Positions 35,076 to 47,525 of a stretch of 64,000 bases of DNA are shown piece by piece. The notes beneath the pieces are model-generated. The model was given only the letters and a program-made list of their open reading frames with translations. It was not told the origin of the DNA and ran no database searches. Positions within the stretch are counted from its first letter, which is position 1, and every line of letters begins with the position of its first letter. This DNA is from Xylaria sp. FL1777 (taxonomy: Eukaryota > Ascomycota > Sordariomycetes > Xylariales > Xylariaceae), in contig MU400589.1 in the NCBI GenBank assembly GCA_022578965.1, forward strand, positions 124,001-188,000. The letters are read 5' to 3'. The position numbers and the translations under genes were made by a program.

Positions 35076-37054
35076 GGTAATCACTTCGAGGGGCTAGATT
35101 ATAGGCATATGGCCGAAATCAAGGGCCATTTGACTATATGCTTCAAGTCTATTGGTGAGAGTAGAGCCCGAAGTTAGAGGTATCAGATGCCACTTATAAG
35201 TTGAACCGTGATTTCGTTATAATGGGAGTTGCTTATGGAAGCTAGGTCCCGAAGCTAATTTCGACCTATTTAAATCCACGAAAGTTTACTGCATGCAAAG
35301 CTGTCCGGCTCTCAAGATCCCCCCGAACCGTGAAAGAAGGCAAGGGTAGCTCGATGTCATTGGAGGGCCAGGTTATGAGAAGATTTCTCGGCAGGAATCG
35401 GCTTCATGGTATTGCCGTGATATGAGAGCAGAATGATTCTATCTGTTCCTTTACTGGTTGGGCGGCTCATGATATCGTAAGGCCTTCTACGCCACATGGG
35501 ATTACGAGAAAGGCACAGTCAGGGATGTGTAGTTGACCGGCGACAATATCCTACATCAAGAAATGTCGGCTAGTGTTGCTAATCAGGATTGGGTTAACAT
35601 CGAAGCACCACCAGGATACTAAAATGCCTTCCTATCGGGAAATACTCCCAGGCTTTACTAGGGTCATAAGATTTCATGCTTGTTCCGAGAGGTTAAAGCG
35701 AGTCGATTTTAGTTGCTTGTCAAAGTCCCGATAGCCGGCGTCACAAGGGTTAGCCCGTCGCTGTGAAACGTTCTGCAAACGCCGTAGAGGTTGGTTGCTG
35801 TTTGTTTATGGTTCCAGGAAGCCATGGGAGTCGCGGCGAAGGAATAAAGCGAAGAGCCGACTCCAGCCACAGATTACATCAAAATGATTCCGATTCAGCC
35901 CTGGCATGGGCACTGGTGATTCCGATATCTCAATTCATCATTAGGAACCTAGATCGAGCTACTGAATGACTAGCTGAGCAGATGTGGCTGAGACATGCGC
36001 AGAATTTGCAAATAAACGACCAGAATACAGATGCGGTGTTTTAATTGGTATATATTGCTGTAGTTCATGATAATGACAGTCGAAACGAATGTTCACGATC
36101 ATTAACAAAGAGGCTGGCTGGCGGAGTACAACGTATCGAGATGTCACGATTACAGCTCGAAATATATTTTCTCGCCAAGTCGACCATAATCGTTCGTATT
36201 GACCTGAGTTCGCCGGCGCGATGTGGATCATCCGGCCGTCTGCACGTCTCGGGGCTTAGAAAGTATAAATTGAATGGTCGGATGTGCACGTGAGAGGCAG
36301 CCACCGTCCCAATAGTGTGGATTGTGGATGGTGGAACGAGAATTCGAATCGTCCTCGCCCAATCAATGCCAACGCTCCGACCCTGTTAGATCATTGGGTG
36401 AATGTCGACGTTGGAGACTGAATAGAGTAATGAGATGCGATCCACAGTCGGGATATTCTAAGCACGATCACCCTTCCCTACCATGCAAGGAACGTTGCAG
36501 TTGCAATCTTCTTACTCCCGTGTCCGGAAAGCGTTGCGAACGGGTGCAGTAAGAAGCACGGGGAGACCGAAGGACTAAATAGGCAGGTGTAGCTGGAATA
36601 GCCGGACACTGAGCCCGGCTCCTAAGACAGCGGCCCGAGACAGACCATGCCTTGGGGTCAAACATAAGACATGTCAGGTTAGATATGCACAGTAAGTTCG
36701 CACCAATGCACTCGCCATGGCCTTTGGAGTTCAAATATTAGCGGCTAACCCTGATTAAGTGGTGCCACGGCGGACTCACGTCTTATTTATTTACCTACGA
36801 AAAAGCCTCTATTAGCTGTCGGTACCCTCGTTCTAGGAACCGGTGAACGAGAGACCGTTCTCCAATCCTCCAACGCACGCCTGCCTTTGTCGTACATAGT
36901 GGCGTCGCGACCTCGCCGCGGCGTAGATTGCGTGCTTTCAATCAATCAAGGCTGCGAGTCAATATAGTAGTGCATGATCCAGCCCTAGCGGGGAGGTCGC
37001 GCTCTTATGCTCCTCGTAGGTGATACGACATCCTACTCTCTAGAAATAAAGCGC
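35076..37054. other. Intergenic, no gene recognised
   Basis: This holds the upstream region of the P450 gene and the 3' side of the ArgRS gene. Short frames at 35763-35969, 35959-36304 and 36322-36734 overlap on both strands without family features. Confidence 0.5.
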
Positions 37055-39615
37055 TCACATCCTGCCAAGCAGTGAGTAGATTATTACGCTAGACTTAAAG
37101 GAAATCTCAAGTTCTTACCTCTCAACAGGTGTAAGTCCCAGCAAGCGCATGCCATTGCTGAGGACGATTCGTGCCGTATCATACAAAGCCATACGAGACT
37201 TCATGAGGCCCAGTTCTGATCCTACGATCCTTAGGTGGTCATAGCTCGAACTCAAGATGTGAGTCATCTTGAACAGGTAAGTGAGGACCGTCGTAGGCTC
37301 ACTAGACGTGGTATTAGAGAGTATCCTCACTGGAGACGAGAGCATGAAAACTCACAGTGTACGAAGCGTGTTTTGTACAACATCGGGCCATTGCGATAAG
37401 ACCCGTACAAGGTTAACAGCGTGAACCTCTGTAAGCAGAGATAAATCGGCCGATGCGATTTCTTCTTCGCTGAGATTAGCCTTGCGGGTAATGGAACATA
37501 ACCGAGCATGGGCGTATTGAAGATAAGGGCCGGTGTCACCCTCGAACGAAGTCATGACGGCCATATCGAACTGGTAATTGTTGATCCTAAAAATATGGTT
37601 AAATTTAATGAATGTGAAACACAAAGGACGGCGCAATACGTACCTCTTGCCTGCCATATCTTGACACATGACGGCGCTGATCCCTAGAATGTCGGCAACG
37701 GCGTCGGGATTTTCAACCTGCTGATACTTGTCCTGGTTCTTCTTCATCACATCGTGCATATAATCGCCGACGTCCCGAAGAATATCATCCAAGAACTTGA
37801 CAGTGCCCTTTCGTGTACTCATACCTAAAACCATCCCAAAGTTGATGTGCTGCACTTTGGCAGCGATGTCTTTATGACCCATGAGCTCAACAATCTTGAA
37901 AAACTGCTTGACATGCAAATCCTGCTGAGAAGCTATGACGTATATCATGTGGTCAAAGTGGTACTTTTCCTCGCGGTTGAGCAGTTCGCTAATATCACGA
38001 GTGAGGTAGAGGGCGGTGCCGTCTTTCTTTCGGATGATGGGTCTCTCTAGCGCCTTGCCAGGTTTTCCTGGTACATGCTTGCTAAAGTCGACAATGAGTG
38101 CACTATCTGACTCCTCGGCGATACCCTTTTTTAGCATCTCTTTGGCTGCTTCATTCATAGCCTCTTCCGACACTTGACTCTCGCCTGAGTATTCGTCAAA
38201 TTGAATGTTTAGTCGTTTATAGGTCTCTTTATATCGATCGATACTGAGTTCTCGGAATCGCTTCCACAGAGCAAGAGCCTTCTCATCGCCATCCACCATC
38301 AACTTGAAGTAACGACGAGCTTTCTCATCGGTACCATTTTCGATAATGCTTTGAGCCTCGGCAGCCTTGCCATCTTTCTGTAGTCTCTCGCTTTCTTCCT
38401 TCTCTTCGGCTATCTCCCTGTTCACTCTGACATAAATCTCGAAGAGATGATTGATGGGGTCCTGAGCTAGGGCCTCCTCACTACCATACCTCTCAAAGCC
38501 GATAGCGAGGATACCGTACTGCTTGCCCCAATCGCCGAGGTAGTTGATACGAACTACATCCCACCCCGCGGCGGCGTACAGATTACTCAGAAATCCTCCG
38601 ATAATGGTGCTTCGCAAGTGGCCTGCGTGAAAAGGTTTGGCGATCTGGGCGAAGTTAGCATCCACTGACCCAACACGGTAACTCGGCAAGATATTGAGGG
38701 GAAGCCGAGGCATATCTTACATTCGGACTCGAGAATTCGATGAGAATGCGCTTCTTGCCCTTTGATGGATCGCTTCGGTCCTTAAGACCATTGGCCGTGT
38801 TCCTGCCAAAGTCGTGTCCCAGCTTCCGGGCGGTTGGTATCACAGCTTCTGTCAGAGGACCGGGCTTGAAGAAGAACGGCATGAAGGTGCCGCTGAGGAC
38901 GGGTTTTTCGACGAGAGGGGATTCTGGCCACTAATAAAACATATGTCAGCACAAGAAAAAACAAACACGTCCAATAGGCTGGACACACATTCTCTAGCCA
39001 CTTCTGCCCGAGTTCGGCGGGCTTGCCCTTGACCCGAAGAGCGGGGATGGCGAGGACTATGTCGCCTTTGTCCAGAGACAAGGTCCATTGGAGCGCATTG
39101 TAGATAATGGTGCTGTCGACGCCGGTGATTTTGTGGAGGATGGAAGTTATGTGCGCCCGGTAGATGTCTTGGGGATTGAGCTCGGGGTAGCAGTTGGGAT
39201 AGTCGTCGAGGGAGCCCAGCTGCAACCGAGCAGAGAGCTGTTTGTCTGGGTCGGTAGTAGTAGCAGTCATGGTGATAGCGCGCGTTTGTCTATGTGAGAG
39301 ACTTCGTAATCTTTCGAAGGGTAGGTGTGCTGTGAAAGACTGGTCGGAAGAAGGGCGTACACTACCAGGTCTACGAGAAGAGTGGTAGGAGTGGTGATGG
39401 TGGTGGAGTTGAGGTCGAAGATGAAGTCGAAGTTGAAGTTGTGTATGCTGATTTTGGTGTTGGTGTTGGAGTTGGGGTTGGAAGACGTGGTGGGATTTTT
39501 GGCGGGGTAAAAATACTGAATTAAAGTTGTATCGCAAAGGCCGGGCAATGCGCAAATGTCTACCGCTAGACAGCGAAGAAGCGAATGAGACGATGTGGGC
39601 TGAAGGCAGCGTCAT
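37055..39615 (-). CDS. RRS1: Arginyl-tRNA synthetase, class I (cytosolic, probably also mitochondrial)
   Basis: Six exons are inferred from the cytosolic start at 39270: 39270-38989, 38930-38721, 38644-37644, 37586-37356, 37301-37119 and 37061-37055, giving 637 aa. Introns are 58, 76, 57, 54 and 57 nt. The HIGH signature is PFHAGHLRS and the KMSKS-equivalent loop is GMSTRKGT. EGDTGPYLQYAHARLCSI and EPTTVLTYLFKMTH are typical of the C-terminal anticodon-binding part. The last exon is only 7 nt and adds the terminal Arg-Met, matching the usual TPVxRM ending. The enzyme charges tRNA-Arg with arginine using ATP. The same frame is open upstream to an ATG at 39615, adding 115 residues with Arg/Ser/hydrophobic character and no acidic residue in the first 90, consistent with a mitochondrial presequence. 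That ATG has a weak context, whereas the one at 39270 is strong (ATCACCATGA). Confidence 0.93.
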
Positions 39616-40086
39616 ATATTCGACCACTCAGAAACCAGCGCTGTCGGGGCAAAAGGCAAAATGACCATGGGGTTTGGGTATCGTGTCCTGGCTTGCATAC
39701 CTAATACTACAGGTATTTGCTATGAGGTTAGGTAGAGATTTTTTTTGTTTTAGTTTTAGTGAGTCAACAAGCGCCGATGCCGTCGCATGCTACCTATGTA
39801 GGTATGACAGGGAGCGGAATGCCACCAATGCGCCTGGTAGTTAAGTACCTGGGTAGGTCCGGGCCGGAATTAATCCCGCTAGCTGATGTCCTCAGGCAGC
39901 ATGTTTCATTTTATTAGGTAGGTCTTCATTTCATCTGCATTTAAATAAACAGTTCACGAAGCGTAGTCTATTCCCTCCTACCTCATCTCGTGTTATGCCC
40001 AAACGCGAGCGTAATCCACGCAGCGTAGTTGTATATAAATAAGGGGGTATATACGGATCATGCAAGTCTTCCTAATTAGACCCTAC
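39616..40086. other. Intergenic, ArgRS upstream / ferric reductase downstream
   Basis: No gene seen. It contains short TAGGTA-type motifs and a T-rich run near 39741. Confidence 0.5.
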
Positions 40087-42004
40087 CTAAAAACTGTACT
40101 CCTCAACGTGTAAATAAATCCCTTGCGCCCCTGTACCTTTATGGACGGCTCGCTCGTCACTCAGCTTCGCCACGCTCGTTCTTACTTGCGCTACTAGTGA
40201 CTGACCACCGCATACCACCACGCCTGTCTCGCCTCCTGTTGCTTCGACTGCGCTTCTGATGAAGCCCGCAACATTGGGTCTAGCCGCCGACTGGAATATG
40301 TGTGAGTCAATGCTACTTTGAGATAGTCTCTTCCGAGGTGTCAGCCTGCCCGCAGGAATTGTCTCAACCCTCGCCGCCATCTCTCCACCCCGTATGAGTG
40401 TCTTCTCCGTATCAGGGTTCAGATTTGTAGACACTGGTGCCAGCGTTTCTAGCTGTCCATTTCCTGTGACGGCAATATGGACCGTCAGATCAATGCCTAC
40501 TGACTGCGCCTTGTCGATAGCTTCGTGAAGCCGTTCGTGGTAGAACCCTACTTCTTCACCCTGTCTTGCCGTCAACACGAAGTCTACCCGCTTTGTGCAG
40601 TTCGTCACTTTAGACTCGAGGAGGCTTTCGAGGATCGGTAATGTAAACGAGGCACCTGTCGATGCGGAAATGAGAATTAGAGTTTCAAAAATGTCCCAGC
40701 GCGGAGGTTGACCGTAGGGCCCAACCACGAAGGCCGTCACTGTCGCTTTTTTGCCGGTATCCTCTGCTTTCTGCGCAAATTGATGAAGCCTTTTCGAAAA
40801 CCCGTTATGTGATCGAACTACCAACTGGATACTATTGCAGATGCAAGTGCCAGGTAGAGGATGGGCAGTGGCAATAGTGTAGGGATGTGTTTCAATAAGT
40901 CCAATGCGAGGGATCCATATATAGAGATGCTGCCCGGCAGACCACTCAAAGTGCACATTTGAGAGAGTTAGTACCGTTATCGAGTTTCCAATAGCTGTAA
41001 GTTGCGTCTCATAGCCAAATCGCCGGCCACCCTTGCAGCATGTTTTCTTTGGCTCAAATTTCATATTTTGCCAGACTAGCAGAACTAGGCGGCTGGCTCG
41101 ATCAAAAGAGATGGCAGCAATGGCGAACCAGACATTGTACCTCGCGGCAACAGGGACATGGACGTACACTACATATAAAAATATGACGGCCGCTAGGATA
41201 TGCTGAATGACGAAAAACTCGTAGGCCATAGACCGGAATGGCTTGAAAGACGTGATCGTCATCCATAGTAGAATACCCCACGCTGCAAGACCGTAAGGCA
41301 CAATGGTATATAGCGTTTCTAGCTCGTCTTGAACGATGTCATAGTACACCCACTCAGACCAGAAGTGGAAACCATGGACAGTGGCGGTAACAAACATAGT
41401 CCGAGCAACCCATCGGTGAAGCCAGTTTAGCCGCTCATGACTGGTGCCAATGATGATGCCAATCATGTTGGTCTTGGACGCAAGAAGATAGAGCAGGGGA
41501 ACTTGGGTTACGGTGACCCAGGCATTCCGGTAACCAATTCGTTCCCAGAAGTAAACGTCCTTAATCACGGCGCCTTGAACCATCATGTAGATGATAACAG
41601 CCCAGTACGCAAGCATTACGAGAACACGGCCGAGGGGGGGAGGGGTCATCCAAGATAGGTATCGGACGGGAACGTAGAGTTGTGGGTAACTCATCTCCCT
41701 CGCTACAGCCGTCAATGTCGCCCATATTTGCATAAATTGATTCGATGGTTTCGTGGGATACTGGACCGAGACGATCCTAGATCTGCGGAGTCTGCCATTC
41801 CAAAGTTAAACTAGGAGACCTCGAATTCATCCTGTCGATGTTGGCGCTGACTCACCGAATTGAATTCTGGAGGGAGTTGATGCCACGGATACCTGCTAGC
41901 AAGACTATGACAGCGGCAACAATATACCAATATCCCCGACCAAACGCCTGGTTCACCGGTGTGAACAAGGGATTCGTAGAGCCATGGTCGTGTCTGCGCT
42001 GCAT
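40087..42004 (-). CDS. Ferric reductase-type (FRE) flavocytochrome
   Basis: Two exons are inferred (42004-41856 and 41791-40087, intron 64 nt), giving 617 aa. One hydrophobic span lies in exon 1 (YWYIVAAVIVLLAGI), then about six more. The bis-heme histidines are visible: His175 and His189 in LHRWVARTMFVTATVH, and His247 and His261 in IQHILAAVIFLYVVYVH. The cytoplasmic part has the FAD motif HPYTIAT and NADPH-side motifs (VGPYGQPP, ISASTGASFTLPIL, VVVCGGQS). Such enzymes move electrons from NADPH through FAD and two hemes across the plasma or vacuolar membrane to ferric or cupric ions. No NOX or EF-hand features are present. A sequence resembling an acceptor lies just before the ATG, so an extra 5' exon is possible. 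GATAAG cores occur upstream at 42084-42089 (reverse) and 42199-42204. Confidence 0.9.
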
Positions 42005-44635
42005 TCTGCGTGAATGTCAGCGCTCGAGGATATGAGCAGCTGTGTGCGGACGGAACTGTCGACCAAAGTTCTAAGGCTGTAAACTTATCATCGCCCGCGG
42101 TATAGCTTCAGAATGCGACGGCTTCTTGGCGGGGTATCGAAGGAGATCCGGAGATTTCAGCAAGCGCGAATACTCGCGTGGTTGGCCTCCTAGTAGACGA
42201 TAAGTTCGGGAGAAAGATGGTGTCGACGCCACAGAAGAAAAGCCTTTGCGCAACGTTGAAATTTAATGTTAGCGTCAAAAAGGGTGTAGGTTATGAAGAT
42301 GCAGATTGTAGACTACGTAGGTAGGTATGTATTGAAGGATAGAAAGCCGTCGGTAGGTATGGCATGTGGGTAGATGGCAGTGCTGCACATACGCAGTAGC
42401 AGCAGATACGTGGGCAAGATTACTTGGGTACTTGCTCTTTCATTGGACTTCTAGATAATCATTATGAACTACGAAGGTAAGTAAAGTACTTGCTTAACCT
42501 AACCTAGAAACCTGCCTCGCTGCCACAATGGAAACTTGCTCATAGCGAAAACTTGCTCACCATGCGACTAAGTATGTAAAGTGGGACGGACTCGCCAGAA
42601 CCATACCTCGGGTACACAATGATCCGTCCTCTCACAAAGATGTCACCATAACCGAGATTCTACAGGAAAATAAAGCATTTATATAACATATAAAGTACTA
42701 CAAATAAGACATGCCTTACACCGTTTCATTTTCCCAAGGTAGCGAAGCGTACGTGTGAAACAAAGGGTAGGTACCGTTTGATCTCAAAGAGCTAGTAATT
42801 GAACGGAACCCCGAAGCTTGGTAAAGGACACACGAAAATTATACCAAGTCCCGTAAGCTTTCCATGGGGATGGTATAGAGCCGTATATGGTAGATTTCAC
42901 GGCTTTCCTTCACTATTGTTGTCAAATAGCAATTGCCAGTTTCCCAGTGCTAAGGTATGGAGTGAATACATGTACCTAGTTGACTTCTTCTTAATCAGGG
43001 TATGTCAACCTTGTTTCTCACCAAAGTTCATTCGCTGCTTTTGCATCACAAAGCTTAACCAATGATTTCGGATCGAATAATACCAATGACTTCTTAAAAG
43101 GGCAGTTTCCAACCTCAACCCTTGAACTGTCGAATGTCTAAATTAACAGCCCTATAGAGATATATAAGAAGAGCTGCTGTAACGATATTCAATAATATCA
43201 ATGATTAGGCCATCTCACTGTACCCCCAGTCCCTCGTGTTTAGTGTGTAAGTTTAACTTACTTATTCAAGGCTTTGGCTTAACGCAGCGCGGCTCATGTC
43301 CCCATTAAGACCTGTGTGTACTATTCATCAGGTCAGAGACTGCCAGAGACTGCCAGAGACATGAGGGGTCGTGGGGAACTGAGGGGCACCGTAAATCTGA
43401 TAGGGAAGTGGGGCTACTGAGCAGGGCTCTGGCTGGGGCTCCGGCAGGGCTTCGATCGAATGCCGGGAGTCCGAGTGCGCTAGCGCCTGCCACAACTTGC
43501 TCAAATAGCCTCAAAGGGAAGCCTAGCCTGCCTCTAGGCCAGTCGCATCGCTGCCCTCCTTCTCGATGCCCCGCTAGCTAGCAGCTAGCCCAGCTGCGAA
43601 CCCCGTTAGCGAATCTCTGTGCAGTGCATGCATGGCCTGGGCTCCCAAGCAGCCATCAGCAGCCATCGACAGATGCCCCCACCACAAGAGCTTGTTTTAT
43701 ATGTACCATATAGTTACTGATATCGATATTATCCAATATGCTCTGGTACAGTAGCATCATTACTCCTTCGTTCGGTTTTCCAGGTCTACCAAGTACGAAA
43801 TTATATCGTATACGTGACATATATGACCAAGGAGTTACCGGTAGTCAAATTTGTTAGGGGACATAGTAGGTACTTAAGTAGAGAGTATCAGATCAGGCAC
43901 AATATTGCTGGAGATACCTAGGTATGTCAAAGAGAAGATGAGCGGCTACCTACATAGGTAGCTTATAATTGTCCACGGACGAGAGAGGGGTCATGCAATT
44001 CCTGGCTAGATCCCGTACTGGGTAGGTAGCGACCGTAAGAGAATCTTGCTCATCTTGCTCATATTAACCTCATTCCAGTTCTATATGCGTGAGATACATG
44101 ATACATGAAGTAAACTGCACCAACATGTACTTATTGCCCCTTCAATTCCCATTCCCAGGTAAACTCTAGTGACAGGTTAGGTAGTGTAACCAAATGTACA
44201 AAGAGAAGCTGAAACTGTACACCATAAGTACATGCAATTCGCCTACTGGTGCACTTATTAGATGTGGTTGGAGCTACCAGGTTGGCACTAGGTAGGTAAC
44301 AATATGGAGTAGGTACGGTTACCAAGAACCCGGATGGCAATGAGTCCCCGAGGTCTTGAGCAGATTAGCTACATGTATACATGTACACATCCACATGTAT
44401 AAGACCGTGCATACCTACATAGTACCTAGGTAGGTACTTACCTGAAGTGAATAGTATAGAGTGGCGGGTCTGCTTGTTTTTCGCTACCGCCATATAAGAG
44501 CTACCACGGTCAATTTCTTTTGCCTCTATCTCCTTAGATTAAGACACCTCCTTCTTCACCGTGATCTGCAGGCTTCTTCGCTCCCCTACACTTCGTCCAG
44601 CCGTATATCGTTCCCGCATCGCCCACCCATTCACA
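42005..44635. other. Long intergenic region
   Basis: No gene recognised. It contains a small tandem of CAGAGACTGC (about 43335-43360), TACCTAGGTA palindromes at 43915-43924 and 44423-44432, and alternating TACATG tracts near 44370-44400. A CATATAAGA box near 44490, about 145 bp before the BIM1-like start, may be its TATA element. Confidence 0.5.
43334..43361. repeat. CAGAGACTGC short tandem
   Basis: Two full copies and a partial third copy of CAGAGACTGC occur in direct succession. Confidence 0.6.
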
Positions 44636-45511
44636 ATGCTACAATCCATCGTCACCGCGGCGCTTCTCCTTGCCGCCAGCGTCCATGCTCACTTCACTGT
44701 CCAGTATCCGGCAACTGTAGGCGCGTTCAACGACGACGAGGAGGGCCAGGCGCCATGCGGTGGCTATTCGCCCGACATCACCACCATCGACACGGTTGAC
44801 TTCCACGTCGGCGGCGACGCCATTGCCACCAAGTCTACACACCCCCAGACCACCTGGTTGTACCGCATCACTACTGAAGCTCTCTCCAAGAACAATTGGA
44901 CCCAGGTTTACGGCATCGTCCAGCAAAGCGGCCCTGGCGAGTTTTGCGTCAACGCTGTCACTCTTCCTGCCGAGTACGTTGGACAGAAGGCTATTCTCAG
45001 CATTGTCGGTTCCGGTATCGACGGTGTTCTGTACCAGGTAAGTTGGGGGTTGTGCTGCATATTTACCCTCAAACCTGCACGTACACAACATACGCTATGG
45101 TTCAATCGCACGAGAAAACGATCAATCCAAACCGGGGACCGGGGACCGGGGAAAAATTGGTGCATAGCAATACTAACGCTCCGCCTTTTCTTCTAGTGCT
45201 CTGCTCTTCACTTCGTCAACGGTACTACCGACACCCCATCGGCTTGCACCAACGGCACCGGCATTACAGCGTCGTACGACACAGATGCCAGCCTTAGTAG
45301 CATGGTCAGTAGCAGCACCGTCGGTAACGACAGCAGCAGCAGCAACAGCAGCAGTCCGAGCGAGACCTCGGCATCGACCACGACGTCATCGCCGTCTGAG
45401 ACCTCAACTCCCAATGCTGCGCCTTCCCTCCACACCTTCGCGACAGGAGGCTTCGGAGCTCTCTTGACTACTGGGATCATGGTGTTGGCAGGATTCGCAT
45501 TCATGGTATAA
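44636..45511 (+). CDS. BIM1-like (X325) copper-binding GPI-anchored protein
   Basis: Two exons are inferred (44636-45037 and 45197-45511, intron 159 nt), giving 238 aa. A signal peptide (MLQSIVTAALLLAASVHA) would leave His19 at the mature N-terminus, the hallmark of the LPMO-like histidine-brace fold. The following HFTVQYPATVGAFNDDEEGQAPCGGY and DFHVGGDAI match the BIM1-like/X325 domain, which ends near residue 165 with paired cysteines and NGT sequons. A Ser/Thr-rich stalk and a C-terminal hydrophobic tail (GALLTTGIMVLAGFAFMV) indicate a GPI anchor. In Cryptococcus, Bim1 helps copper uptake under limitation; related proteins bind copper but do not cleave polysaccharides. Function here is inferred from the family. 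The intron is longer than its neighbours and holds a GGGGACC tandem. Confidence 0.9.
45134..45151 (+). repeat. GGGGACC tandem inside the BIM1-like intron
   Basis: Three GGGG runs (45134, 45141 and 45148) are separated by ACC inside the 159-nt intron. Three runs fall short of a classical four-run G-quadruplex. Confidence 0.6.
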
Positions 45512-46167
45512 GGAGGAATGCTATTTGCGTGGAAATTACCTCAGCTGAGCTGAGTTGTATGAAAAAGGGAGGTAAAGCATTTACAGGCAGGCGTTCAGTA
45601 CTAGACTTTGCTCTTCTAAGCATCCCGTGTGCGTCCATCAGGTGTATGGCTGCGCAATAGGGTTTTGTTCTTAGGTTAAGAACTATGAATTTGATACCCA
45701 TTAATAGCAATCGCAGACCTGACTCGTTTTCGCATTTGACACTATTATTACTTCGCGCAGTCGTCGTAAATCCTAATTTTCGCTTAGCTTACGGGAAAAG
45801 GTGAGAACTTCCAAGTTCAAGTCAGCTCGCCTGACAACATTGAAAATGGAAAATGCCTGTTAAGCCATAATACCTGTTAACCAGTTAATCGCGTTAGAAA
45901 GACTGATCAATTAATTACCTTATGTACCTTACGCAGTAGGTACCTAATAGGTACCTTTCAAGCCATGCAGTTCTATTCCAATCATCCAGTACCTTAGATC
46001 ATGGGTAAACCTCCACCCTACTCTATATCTATGTGTCGGTATATATATATAATTGAATGGGACAATGTAGCCTCAAAATGCTATCCCGGGGTCCGCCATG
46101 CATACATAATATTTATTAATCTCTGTATTGTTATTCACCTACTCTTACATGTGAGTCTAGCGATGGC
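45512..46167. other. Intergenic, no gene recognised
   Basis: 3' region of the BIM1-like gene, AT-rich, with GTAGGTACCTAATAGGTACC near 45937-45956. Nothing else seen. Confidence 0.5.
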
Positions 46168-47525
46168 TTGATACAGAGACCAAGTCAAAGACCATCACTG
46201 GTTGCACCCGTCTTGTCCCTTCTGTCTGCCCTCGCCACACGTCCAATTGAAGTCTACATACGAAAACCTGAGGGAGTCCGGCGAGAAGGGCTGCGAGAAA
46301 TGCAGACTTTTGACCCGGGTATTGTCACCATTTGCACCCCTGGAGCTCGTCTCCGGACGGTCGAGTGGATTTGGAACTGCAGCGTGCTAACCGGTAACAA
46401 TCGGGCTCACGTCCGTAAAGGTGAGGCTAAAGCTGATATAGTATCGGATTATGAAATAGAATTTTTTTCTAATTCACACAGGTAGGCTTGATTCATTCAT
46501 TCATTGTTTTGAGCGGCGGTGGCTGTCTGTGACTACAACTTGTTCACATCGAGAACGAAATCACCAACCCAGTCCAGAGTGATAGATTTAAGGAAAACAC
46601 TTGTGCTAAAGCCTAGACTCTCGACTGAATCTCATGCTGGTCTCCCGGTTCCCAAAAGGGCAAATCTCGAGGCTACTCTGAGCTAGATTCGATGTTAGTA
46701 CTCGTCGGCCATATGTAACGTGTACTCGCGAGCAGCGCTGACCCTAGCAGCGATCGACTCGCCCGATTCGCACCATGGGCTATACTCGGCAGTTACAGAG
46801 GACTACAGATCTTACGAATTCCCCTTGACCCTGAACGATGAGATAACCACGCTCCTAGTCCAGTGCCGACGGTCAATCCCGCACTTCACGAATAGCGAAA
46901 CATACGCCAGAGAGGATGATATTGCACTTTTTCTCTAGCGCGGCTAGGTTCTCCGGGAAAGACTTCTTTCCCGTCATGTATTGTACTTCGCGAAGAACGA
47001 AGTAACATGGGGTGCCTTTAACGGTGGAAGTTCCAATGCCTCGGCGACGGCGCCGAGAGCCTCAGGTGGTGTGCGTGCGGTCCGCTAAGGGAGCGGCCAA
47101 AGGAGTGAATCGCACCGACGTGAAGTTGGGCCTCGGTCAGCAGCTAGGCCGCGAAGCACTCAAAAATAGCTAAGAAGTTCCTGACGTCGATAGAGGTGAA
47201 CTGCGTCTCGGTGGCCTCGGATCCAACAGGGCAGTTGAAGTCCGCCAGCATGGTTGTATGTGGACCCGCAGCCGCCGGAATACTACTGTGAGAAGATGCG
47301 GATGTAAACCTGAGTTGCATGTTCTCGGTACAATTCAGTTCAAGAAAGATGACGGGGTGTTTCCGGCCGGACTACGCGCTGCATACGGCGGGCGATAAGT
47401 GTGGTGGCCCACAGGGCTTAGAAGTTCTGGCGCTCGCTGTTGTCGACATGCCGTGGCCAAGCAGGCGACAACACGATTACCTCGGGCTGATACTACGGCA
47501 GAGTAGCAAGGATCCCTAGGCATAT
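46168..47525 (+). pseudogene. Decayed HET-domain gene
   Basis: Pieces of a heterokaryon-incompatibility (HET) protein appear in order but in different frames. They are an N-terminal LKSTYENLRESGEKGCEKCRLL (about 46250-46310), an SRVIDLRKTLVLKP-like strand (about 46575), YSRAALTLAAIDSPDSHHGLY (46720-46790) and a remnant of the region that follows it. A C-terminal VASDPTGQLKSASMVVCGP (about 47210-47265) and GLILRQSSKDP-stop-AYERIG (about 47485-47535) follow. The central block expected between the second and third pieces is missing, and stops and frame changes separate the rest. No intact product can be made. HET proteins normally trigger cell death on fusion with incompatible strains. Confidence 0.7.

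Noticed and set aside
44639..45504. Several antisense frames across the BIM1-like gene
   Set aside because: Shadow frames of the real gene; none continues across the intron or has motifs.
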